DNA from: Nitrososphaerales archaeon
GTDB taxonomy: Archaea > Thermoproteota > Nitrososphaeria > Nitrososphaerales > Nitrososphaeraceae
Assembly: GCA_029237515.1 (NCBI GenBank)
Contig: JARBAV010000450.1
Coordinates: forward strand, 1 to 12,900
Reading direction: 5' to 3'
DNA length: 12,900 bases
Part shown: one piece after another, positions 1-5,978 of the stretch
How positions within the stretch are numbered: the first letter of the stretch is position 1
Layout: each line of letters opens with the position of its first letter
The notes under the pieces: model-generated
What the model was told of the DNA's origin: nothing
What the model saw: the letters and a program-made list of their open reading frames with translations, nothing else
The model's database searches: none
Translations under genes and position numbers: made by a program

Positions 1-206
1 CTGAAGAAGCTATACAGTTGTTTGATAGGGCCTTAGCTATAGATCCTGAAGATACTGAAGCACTTGTTGATAAAGGTCTAGCGCTTGAGGATCTAAATAG
101 AACTGAAGAAGCTGTCCAGTACTACGATAGGGCCTTAGCTATAGATCCCGGTGAGGAGATGCACAAAAAAATAAAGATAGCGCTTTATTGTCACTTTCAA
201 GCCTAG
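1..206 (+). CDS. TPR-repeat protein, C-terminal fragment (5' end outside window)
   Basis: The frame is open from the window edge (first full codon at base 3), so this is the 3' end of a longer gene. It encodes two tetratricopeptide helix-turn-helix units with a 34-residue period. Both carry the TPR helix-B signature, YDRALAIDP or FDRALAIDP, preceded by EEAIQ or EEAVQ. TPR arrays are protein-protein interaction scaffolds; nothing here shows a partner. The two units share a 23-nt identical stretch (24-46 and 126-148) exactly 102 nt apart, which suggests recent repeat duplication. The array is capped by a short Lys-rich tail ending KIALYCHFQA. A TTG at base 18 lies inside a repeat and is not a credible start. 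The TPR call is confident; the function of the whole protein cannot be judged. Confidence 0.85.
   Translation, partial: EEAIQLFDRALAIDPEDTEALVDKGLALEDLNRTEEAVQYYDRALAIDPGEEMHKKIKIALYCHFQA
24..148 (+). repeat. Intragenic 102-nt TPR-coding tandem repeat
   Basis: An identical 23-nt block occurs at 24-46 and 126-148, one 34-codon TPR unit apart. The bases between are diverged, so conservation is strongest over the DRALAIDP-coding segment. Confidence 0.8.
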
Positions 207-261
207 CAAAGCTAAACCAGAATACTTCTGCTACCAATTAATTTGATCATAACTTAGATGA

Positions 262-291
262 TAGTGATATATGTTGTCTACTAGTGATATA
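262..291. repeat. 10-bp direct repeat spaced 20 bp
   Basis: TAGTGATATA occurs at 262-271 and 282-291, a centre-to-centre distance of 20 bp, close to two helical turns. It lies in the gap between the TPR gene and the VOC gene, about 190 nt before the VOC start. It could be a paired regulator site or chance in AT-rich DNA. Confidence 0.35.
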
Positions 292-450
292 AGTTATCGC
301 TGCTAGCTTTAGTTTAGTGGAAACGTAATAAGCGGCAAATGCATGATAAAAAGTTGCATATAATAAAACCAACGAAAGAAGCATTGCCATAGAACAAATA
401 GATCTGTTGTGCTCAATAATTTCTATTTAATAGACGAATACAACTAAGTC

Positions 451-460
451 TTAAATATAA
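451..460 (+). promoter_or_regulatory. TATA-like box of the VOC gene
   Basis: TTAAATATAA is centred about 25 nt before the ATG at 480. This is the spacing expected if transcription begins at or next to that ATG (leaderless mRNA). It supports ATG 480 over the GTG at 465. Confidence 0.5.
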
Positions 461-479
461 TAGTGTGCCACTATCATTA

Positions 480-866
480 ATGAGCAGATCGTTATTTAAG
501 ATTAGTAAAGCATTTAGTGGATTTTCAGTAGATGATTTGCAAAAAGCCAAGGAATTTTACAGTAAAACTCTTTCATTTGATATTTCGGAAATGAATGGTT
601 TGTTAAATCTACACATGGGAAACGGTGCAAAAGTACTTATTTATCCCAAATCTAATCATATCCCAGCGACTTTTACTGTCCTCAATATACCTGTAGACAA
701 TATTGAACAAGCAGTGGATGAACTAACTAAGCGGGGTGTGCATTTTGAAATATACGATGAAACAGACCTTAAGACGGATAACAAGGGCATTTTCCGCGAT
801 GCCGGTCCGAATATCGCCTGGTTTAAGGACCCGGCAGGTAATATTTTATCTGTTCTTGAGGAGTAG
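480..866 (+). CDS. VOC (glyoxalase/bleomycin-resistance fold) family protein
   Basis: 128 residues, typical of a single vicinal-oxygen-chelate domain made of two beta-alpha-beta-beta-beta halves. The first half shows [17 protein letters not shown] (residues 15-31), the usual VOC opening. The second half begins at [17 protein letters not shown] (71-87) and ends with the family signature [15 protein letters not shown] (113-127). The usual first metal-ligand His of glyoxalase I is not seen near the N-terminus; the position lies in AFSGFSV. Glu127 could be the last ligand. Lyase, dioxygenase or simple binding activity therefore cannot be chosen. A GTG at 465 would add five residues, but the TATA-like box at 451-460 favours ATG 480. 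No obvious operon partner is present: the flanking gaps are long. The family call is confident; the substrate is unknown. Confidence 0.9.
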   Translation: MSRSLFKISKAFSGFSVDDLQKAKEFYSKTLSFDISEMNGLLNLHMGNGAKVLIYPKSNHIPATFTVLNIPVDNIEQAVDELTKRGVHFEIYDETDLKTDNKGIFRDAGPNIAWFKDPAGNILSVLEE

Positions 867-1606
867 TAACTCGAGTTTTTAAAGCTAAGATTATCCTCAG
901 TATTTGAAGATTACATTCATGTCTAATCCTTAGACCTTGCAGTTAGCACTTGTCAATATCCATAACATTTAGTGAAAGGTAACAAACATGACGTTCAAAT
1001 GCATTTCTGTGCAATTCATGTAGCAGTGCTTACATCATGAATAAATCATTTTGTATGCTCGCTATAGCAAGACAAGAAAATTGTGAAGTCTATAGAGATC
1101 CATGTAATCTTGGATTTTATCCATCGTTTGTATTAATCCTATTATGCAGGCCATATATGTCGTTATACTTTACTATCTATAGAATACAAGGGCTATAAGC
1201 CAGGACTATTGAAGCGGTAACGAGTCATACTGATAATTGAGCCTGTTATGTGACCTTTTGGCGGAGGACAGTTTACCCTCTAAAAATAGCGCAAAAAAAA
1301 GAATCTTGAAAGTTCATTAATATTATTATTATTATATTATTATGATTATTCGGTCAAATTGGCGCGAAAGGGAATGCATCATCGCTGCCAGATATAGCTG
1401 ACTTGCAGGATATTTGCTAATATGTTTTTTGAGCTGATTGTCGAGATATAGTAATAAAACTTCCACATATTTGTAGAACATTCTACAGGATGGACAGGTC
1501 GATTGCTGAAATCAGTGACAAATTCTATAGTTCATCTTGAAATATTCAAATTATGACTAATCAATAAATGGATAGTTAGTTTATGTAAATCTAAATAACA
1601 TTCCTA
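867..1606. other. Long intergenic region with no supported gene
   Basis: About 740 nt separate the VOC gene from the cyclase promoter. Contents seen: an ATT-rich microsatellite around 1318-1350, a 16-nt interrupted palindrome at 1472-1487, and a 53-codon ATG frame at 1037-1198 that has no recognisable protein character. No RNA gene fold was recognised. Confidence 0.5.
1472..1487. repeat. Interrupted palindrome TGTAGAA-CA-TTCTACA
   Basis: Two perfect 7-nt arms (1472-1478 and 1481-1487) flank CA. It lies about 160 nt upstream of the cyclase gene. The arm length and short spacer fit a dimeric repressor site, but its distance from the TATA box argues against a classical operator. Confidence 0.4.
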
Positions 1607-1615
1607 TTTATATTA
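1607..1615 (+). promoter_or_regulatory. TATA-like box of the cyclase gene
   Basis: TTTATATTA is centred near 1611, so transcription is predicted near 1635-1637. That places the GTG at 1635 right at the 5' end and the ATG at 1647 behind a leader of about 10 nt. The box sits between short inverted arms CCTAT and ATAGG. Confidence 0.5.
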
Positions 1616-1646
1616 TAGGAAATCGGAAATAAGAGTGAAATATCAC

Positions 1647-2633
1647 ATGACAACCGTAGAGCAAAGGAAAAGTATACTTAATTTATACAATTCCGGTATA
1701 ACCCCAGATATTATAGCACTTGAAATGGATTTAAGTCAGGATGACATAATGAAGATAATAAATGAATCAGCTGCAAATCAAGAATCAGAAATATCAACAA
1801 CAAGATCAAAATTAAAATCAGACACGCGACCAGACACGCCACTAATAAGTAGTCTATACCTCGACACAGTAGTAAATATAGATCTGGCAATTAAACAGGC
1901 GCAGCGTCGTGTATGGCAAGTCTTGAAAATAAAATCAGATTTTAATATATCCATGGAAGAAACGCAGAATATTCTGCAAAGTTTTGCTGGTTCAAAAGGT
2001 ACATTTGTAATACTGCATATCGATCTTGTAGAATCTACAAAGCTATCAATGATACTTCCAGTAGATAGTCTTACCACAATAATTCGAGCATTTACTCAAG
2101 AAATGTCTATGATGATAGCGGCCTATGGAGGATACGTATTAAAATACGTGGGAGATGCAATTTTGGCATTTTTTGTGGTTACAGAATATGATAAAGAGAA
2201 GAAACAGGAAAATAATGTTTACCTGCCGTGTATAAATGCTGTTAATGCTGCATGTTCAATGATTAGAGTCGTATGTAATGGCATTAATCCTATATTAAAT
2301 CAATATGATTATCCTGAATTACGCGTCAGGATTGGTGTGGATGTAGGAGAAGGTGCAGTAGTACAGTATGGTTGGGATACACATTCTAAAAAGGGAAAGG
2401 TTGTGATGAAAGAAGCTCATTTTGATGTATTGGGATACACCGTTAATATCGCTACAAAAATGACTTCCATGGCTAAACCGGATCACATTGTGATAGGACA
2501 GATGGTCTATGATTTATTAGATGAAAAACTAAAGCGCGAATTTAGATTATTACCTATTAGCACAGAGATGTGGAATTATGTAAGCAATTATACGGATGGA
2601 AAGATCTATAATCTTTATGAAAGTATAACATAG
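1647..2633 (+). CDS. Class III adenylate/guanylate cyclase domain protein with N-terminal HTH-like segment
   Basis: Likely converts ATP to cAMP in the cytoplasm; no membrane segment is seen. Numbering is from the alternative GTG at 1635 (332 residues); subtract 4 for the ATG at 1647. The cyclase homology domain spans about 122-330. Visible active-site positions are metal-binding Asp130 (HIDLVEST) and Asp174 (KYVGDAILAFF), the adenine-selecting pair Lys170 and Asp264 (FDVLGYTVN), and Asn271. The position of the transition-state Arg, four residues after Asn271, is Lys275 (VNIATKM), a conservative but notable change. RIGVDVGEG (232-240) is the conserved RxGxxxG strand. Residues 6-45 look like a helix-turn-helix of the Myb or sigma-4 type (inferred). 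A variable linker (46-75) follows. All substrate residues lie in one chain, so a homodimer with two sites is expected. The gene stands alone with its own promoter. Confidence 0.88.
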   Translation: MTTVEQRKSILNLYNSGITPDIIALEMDLSQDDIMKIINESAANQESEISTTRSKLKSDTRPDTPLISSLYLDTVVNIDLAIKQAQRRVWQVLKIKSDFNISMEETQNILQSFAGSKGTFVILHIDLVESTKLSMILPVDSLTTIIRAFTQEMSMMIAAYGGYVLKYVGDAILAFFVVTEYDKEKKQENNVYLPCINAVNAACSMIRVVCNGINPILNQYDYPELRVRIGVDVGEGAVVQYGWDTHSKKGKVVMKEAHFDVLGYTVNIATKMTSMAKPDHIVIGQMVYDLLDEKLKREFRLLPISTEMWNYVSNYTDGKIYNLYESIT

Positions 2634-2654
2634 GAATAGGAAAGAACCCACCTC

Positions 2655-2660
2655 TTTTTT
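2655..2660 (+). terminator. Possible T-tract terminator after the cyclase gene
   Basis: A run of six T in a pyrimidine-rich context lies 22 nt after the cyclase stop codon. Archaeal RNA polymerases can stop at such tracts without a hairpin. Weak evidence, since T-runs are common here. Confidence 0.3.
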
Positions 2661-2849
2661 GCTCCTTAAGTCGGCTTCTTACATATTGAATCCACTAATG
2701 GGACCGGCTTGAGATGTTAAATCCAAATCCTCTAGCTAGTGGGGATACGAAGTAAACGGATCTTGAATTAATAGTCATGCTAGTGGGATTTGCATCCTAA
2801 TTATCTCGTTTAGCCAGATAGTATCTTTCCAAGTATTAACTTAGGATTA

Positions 2850-3246
2850 CTAAAGTTAATCAACTAATTAATAGTAAAAAATTATGATAACCAATGTAAA
2901 TTAAGATAAAGGAGCTATTTCGGCAACAATAGCTCAAGCAAATTCTTATTGACATAAATTAATGACTAGTGACTAGCATAACGCAAACAGCTCTCTGCTT
3001 CTGTATTTCACAAATCAATAAAGGGAGGAATGCTGATTGATATGCTAAATCATTGAAATAGAATATCTGCTGCTATACCAAGAGCACCATATTCTGTCCC
3101 ATGACGAAACACACAATGGAACGATATGGGCAGAGAATAATTTTAATAAAAATCATCTAGAAATTGGGACGGCTGAGAACGAAAATAGAAATGGTGCGGT
3201 ATTCTGTTTTAGTTTACCACTAGCTGAATTTAGATCTGATGATTAA
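2850..3246 (+). pseudogene. Decayed 3' end of a sensor histidine kinase (HATPase domain remnant)
   Basis: The last 45 codons (3112-3246) are clean and read HNGTIWAENN, then a variable loop, then NGAVFCFSLPLAEF. This is the C-terminal end of a HATPase_c domain and matches the intact kinase at 5979 (HSGKIWAKNN and GATFSFSLP). Further upstream the frame is broken but recognisable. Bases 3006-3035 resemble codons for an F-box/G2 segment (FTKSIKGG) with one base lost. Bases 2875-2950 resemble an N-box (NLLDNAIKFTDKGAIS) with several indels; GAISATIAQANSY is still readable. The distance from N-box to HNG, about 230 nt, agrees with about 215 nt in the intact gene. The H-box and sensor parts were not found, so the 5' half is deleted or unrecognisable. 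The left boundary is approximate. The pieces are from a paralogue, not a copy of the intact kinase. Confidence 0.75.
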
Positions 3247-3350
3247 GTAAGACTTTTTTTCAGAAGTGTACCCAATGACTCATTTACGCAAAAACGCATG
3301 ATATTACGATAATGCTTTAAGCCATATTTTTCTAACTATCAATACATAAC

Positions 3351-4268
3351 ATGGGAAAACTGCTTATAGGCTGTTCGGGTTGGAATTATGGTAGTCTACC
3401 AGAGCAGAATGGAGGATGGATAGGAGTATTTTATCCTGACAAAGAAACCAAGAGATTGAGATATTATTCTGAATTCTTTGATACTGCGGAGATGGATGCT
3501 ACATTCTATGAGAGATTCTACAACGGTATGACAAAGGGTACATTTATTGGTATGAGCAAAGCAACCCCTGCCGAATTTCAGTTTTCAGTTAAAGTTCCGG
3601 AAACAATTACTCATAAAAAAAGATTGGATGTTAGAAAGAATGTTCTAAAGGATTTTGAAGCATTTCTTGAAAAGATTTCTCCATTGAAAAGTGCTAACAA
3701 ACTAGGGGTGATATTAATACAACTACCACCAAGTTTTACGGTTAGTGAATTTAAGAATGTCGAGTCATTTCTAAATGAGTTATCGATCTTTTCTAAGATG
3801 GACGGCGAGAGATTTCATGAATCTGAAAGTGGCAATAGCGGCGATTATCAATATGCCCTGGAATTTAGAAATCCTTCATGGAAAACAGAAGGCCCATGGG
3901 AATTACTAAGACATTATAATGTCGCATCAGTAATAACAGATTCACCGAAAAAGGAAAACCTTGAATTTCTTTCTGAAACTAGTGTGACTACAGCTGATCA
4001 CTCTTTTGTTAGGTTTCATGGTAGAAATGCTAAAGGTCATTATTGGTATGACTATTTGTATAACAAGGAAGAATTAGAACCGTGGGTTGAAAAAATAGAC
4101 AAAATAAGGGAAGAGACCAAAGTTCTTAGGGTTTACTTCAACAACCATTATGGAGGCAAAGCTGTTATTAACGCATTAGAATTCAAAGAAATGTTAGGGA
4201 TAAAGCTATCAGAAAAGGAAGTAAGCAGATTAGAAAATGCTAAATCATATTTAGGGAAAATGAAATGA
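3351..4268 (+). CDS. DUF72 (YecE-like) family protein
   Basis: 305 residues, a little longer than the roughly 240-260 of many DUF72 members, with a TIM-barrel-like fold expected. Family hallmarks are visible in order: GCSGWNYG (7-14), the strand and helix around MDATFYERF (48-56), FSVKVPETITH (78-88), LGVILIQLPPSF (118-129), EFRNPSW (171-177), FVRFHGRN (219-226) and VYFNNHYGGKAVINAL (261-276). The molecular role of DUF72 is not established; the conserved acidic and aromatic residues suggest an enzyme. There is no signal peptide or membrane segment. The start is clear: ATG with an AT-rich CATATTTT element about 25 nt upstream. The stop codon lies inside a GAAAT pentanucleotide repeat, so the C-terminal residues may vary between strains. 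The family call is firm and the function unknown. Confidence 0.93.
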   Translation: MGKLLIGCSGWNYGSLPEQNGGWIGVFYPDKETKRLRYYSEFFDTAEMDATFYERFYNGMTKGTFIGMSKATPAEFQFSVKVPETITHKKRLDVRKNVLKDFEAFLEKISPLKSANKLGVILIQLPPSFTVSEFKNVESFLNELSIFSKMDGERFHESESGNSGDYQYALEFRNPSWKTEGPWELLRHYNVASVITDSPKKENLEFLSETSVTTADHSFVRFHGRNAKGHYWYDYLYNKEELEPWVEKIDKIREETKVLRVYFNNHYGGKAVINALEFKEMLGIKLSEKEVSRLENAKSYLGKMK

Positions 4269-4280
4269 AATGAAATGAAT
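4257..4280 (+). repeat. GAAAT pentanucleotide microsatellite over a stop codon
   Basis: About four copies of GAAAT cover the last codons and the TGA stop of the DUF72 gene. The same unit occurs at 11428-11449 inside the DsbA-like gene. Copy-number changes here would alter only the C-terminal tail. Confidence 0.7.
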
Positions 4281-4462
4281 CTTTACTCAAGTAAATTTCT
4301 AATGGTTCACTTAGCATGACTAACCAAATTTTTTTCTATAAAACCAGATTAGTTTTGCCTTTTTCCTGATCGGCCTTTATACATCAACCTAGTCAAGTTC
4401 ACGATCTCTTCGTCGGAGTTATCAGTAAAGGCAAGTAATAAGTTAAAATCAAATAACAAATA
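4281..4462. other. Intergenic stretch with a possible minus-strand small ORF
   Basis: On the minus strand an ATG at 4468-4466 opens 39 codons ending with TAA at 4349-4351. The last 25 residues (TDNSDEEIVNLTRLMYKG and a basic end) look protein-like and use more G and C than the surroundings. The frame overlaps the start of the broken membrane-protein gene by six bases, head to head. No family is recognised and no promoter is obvious. It could be a small gene, a remnant of a longer one, or chance. Confidence 0.25.
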
Positions 4463-5009
4463 ATGCATGGTGAATGGTGGTTAGAAAATCCTACACTATC
4501 GATATTCTTGTTTTGCATATCATTTTGCCTCCTCTATAAAGCACTTCGGACGAAAAAACAATATAGATATCATCAGCAGAGCGACCATAACTACATACAG
4601 AGTAATTCTTGGGCGAAAAATTATAGATACGAGTACAGGCTGGCTTCTGTTTACAGGCTTTCTTGTGCTATCATCAATTGGTGCCCATTTCCTTGCAGAG
4701 TATACATTTCATCTATATGATACCACGCTTATCGACAAATTTACTCATGGGTTATCTGGAATGGCCATAACTGCTCTAGTTTCGAATTTTTATTTGACAA
4801 GAAAAAGACAACTTTAATATTTCATTGCAATTGGTGTATCTTGGGTGACATTTGTTCTATGGGAAGTGTACGAACTGGTAGCAGTGGCGACTGGGTTTGG
4901 AGGTGGATATATCCAGACTGAACCGATGGATCTGGCAATTGATCTGTGGGTGGATTCGTTAGGTGCATTGGCGGTTTGTTTTCTATATGATGAGTTCAGC
5001 CATGAGTAA
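4463..5009 (+). pseudogene. Broken integral membrane protein gene (DUF2238/YjdF-like), one frameshift and one in-frame stop
   Basis: Translation from ATG 4463 gives a start MHGEWWLENP and a first membrane helix (LSIFLFCISFCLLYKAL), then reaches a run of six A (4553-4558). Beyond this point only the next frame is protein-like. Reading that frame gives GWLLFTGFLVLSSIGAHFLAEY, DKFTHGLSGMAITALVSNFY, a TAA at 4815-4817, and then, still in frame, GVSWVTFVLWEVYELVAV and TEPMDLAIDLWVDSLGALAV, ending at TAA 5007-5009. The pattern HxLxG, WExxE-like and DxxxDxxxxxxGA resembles DUF2238/YjdF membrane proteins. About five membrane helices are predicted. Removing one A from the run and reading through TAA would restore about 180 residues. 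Two separate lesions argue for a pseudogene over recoding. The family assignment is moderate; the broken frame is directly visible. Confidence 0.75.
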
Positions 5010-5059
5010 TTAATTGATTGAATGATTGAATCGGATGTGGTTTTTAGTAGCCGTACTAT

Positions 5060-5090
5060 ACTGGGTTCCCCCAAAAATCGGGTACCCAGT
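5060..5090 (+). terminator. Hairpin between the broken membrane gene and the OsmC gene
   Basis: ACTGGGT (5060-5066) pairs with ACCCAGT (5084-5090), then a T-T mismatch, then CCC (5068-5070) pairs with GGG (5080-5082), around a 9-nt A-rich loop. It sits 51 nt after the last stop of the membrane gene and before the OsmC promoter. GTTTATTT follows. A transcript-end or mRNA-stability role is likely; an operator is the alternative. Confidence 0.5.
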
Positions 5091-5131
5091 GTTTATTTCG
5101 ATCTGAATTCAAATTGACGAATTCAATAATC

Positions 5132-5141
5132 TAAATATTTA
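5132..5141 (+). promoter_or_regulatory. TATA-like palindrome of the OsmC gene
   Basis: TAAATATTTA is centred near 5136, predicting transcription from about 5160-5165. This is downstream of the GTG at 5146 and just before the ATG at 5170, so it decides the start in favour of 5170. Confidence 0.55.
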
Positions 5142-5169
5142 ATCAGTGGTTCGCACTATCTATCAATCA

Positions 5170-5748
5170 ATGAGTAACAACCGAATCAATGGAGTAAATC
5201 CTCAGCAACTAGGTGGGCTATTAAATACTTTGAAGGAGCATCCCGATGCTTCAGAAGCAAGATTTTATGTCAAGACAGAATGGACGTGTCAAGATGAAGG
5301 CGATAGTGGAGGATTTTATGTTAGATCTTCTTGTAAGGATTTTCAGCTAGGAGACCAAATGATTCAAAGAAATAATGCTTATACAATGGTCTTTGACTTT
5401 CCTCCAGAGTTTTCAGGAGAAGGTAAAGGTCCTACTGTATGTGAGGCATGCATGTCTAGTTTAGGTGCATGTATAACACAAACAATCGTGGCACACGCTA
5501 CGGCTAGAGGAATCAACATAGATAGTGTAACAATAGATTTAGAAGGCAATGTCGATCTTCAAGGCTTTACTGGTTTGTCGACAGACACAAGACCTGGTGC
5601 ACAAGGATTTCAATTAAATGTTAACATCAAGAGTTCTACCGCCTCTAAAGAACAAATAAGTCAGTTATATGAAATTGGAAAGAAATACTCTCCAGCATTT
5701 GACACATTGACAAATGGTACATCTGTAATTGCCGTGAATTCTTCATAA
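5170..5748 (+). CDS. OsmC-like family protein
   Basis: 192 residues, cytoplasmic. OsmC/Ohr proteins are thiol peroxidases or related dimeric proteins that use two cysteines to reduce organic hydroperoxides. The fold signature is present: a beta-rich N-terminal half, then the central helix PTVCEACMSSLGACITQTIV (residues 89-108), then a helix ending YSPAFDTLTNGTSV (173-186). Cys101 in LGAC fits the first active-site cysteine. At the second cysteine position, usually in a C-P motif, this protein has Ser174-Pro175. A two-cysteine mechanism with that residue is therefore not possible. Cys91 and Cys94 in CEAC might replace it, or the protein may have lost peroxidase activity. The ATG at 5170 is preferred over GTG 5146 because the TATA-like box lies at 5132-5141. 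It has its own promoter. The family call is firm and the enzyme activity doubtful. Confidence 0.88.
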   Translation: MSNNRINGVNPQQLGGLLNTLKEHPDASEARFYVKTEWTCQDEGDSGGFYVRSSCKDFQLGDQMIQRNNAYTMVFDFPPEFSGEGKGPTVCEACMSSLGACITQTIVAHATARGINIDSVTIDLEGNVDLQGFTGLSTDTRPGAQGFQLNVNIKSSTASKEQISQLYEIGKKYSPAFDTLTNGTSVIAVNSS

Positions 5749-5893
5749 TGATTTTTAGTCTCGATCCATTTTTTGTTTGTTCGATCAAATATATTCCCTA
5801 AATCCTTGGTGATATGAAGGGCTACGATCTATCTGACTGTGAAGCTAAGCCTTAGATGTTGTATAGACAGTGCGCTTAATTTCCTATAGGCGA

Positions 5894-5917
5894 GTTAGTG
5901 GCTTATCTCTTACTAAC
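5894..5917. repeat. Short inverted repeat upstream of the kinase gene
   Basis: GTTAGT (5894-5899) and ACTAAC (5912-5917) flank a 12-nt loop, about 60 nt before the kinase ATG. Six-base arms are weak evidence in AT-rich DNA. Confidence 0.25.
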
Positions 5918-5978
5918 CACAAGAAGCCTTATTTTTATGCTTTTCATTATTCTTGTTATTAATTGATGATCTACTGAC

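Noticed and set aside
1037..1198. 53-codon ATG frame with several Cys in the long gap
   Set aside because: No promoter, no ribosome site and no protein-like pattern; expected by chance in a 740-nt gap.
1318..1350. ATT-rich microsatellite
   Set aside because: Simple AT-rich repeat with no sign of function.
2699..2720. GGGACCGGCTTGAGATG resembling codons for a kinase G2 box (GTGL)
   Set aside because: It lies before the N-box remnant, the wrong order for a kinase, and the G2 piece was found at 3025-3040.
2912..2935. Perfect 8-bp hairpin GAGCTATT...AATAGCTC
   Set aside because: It falls inside the decayed kinase, where the same bases read as codons of a HATPase strand, so the symmetry is probably chance.
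4814..5074. 86-codon minus-strand frame
   Set aside because: It lies opposite the membrane-helix codons of the broken membrane gene and has the composition of an antisense shadow.
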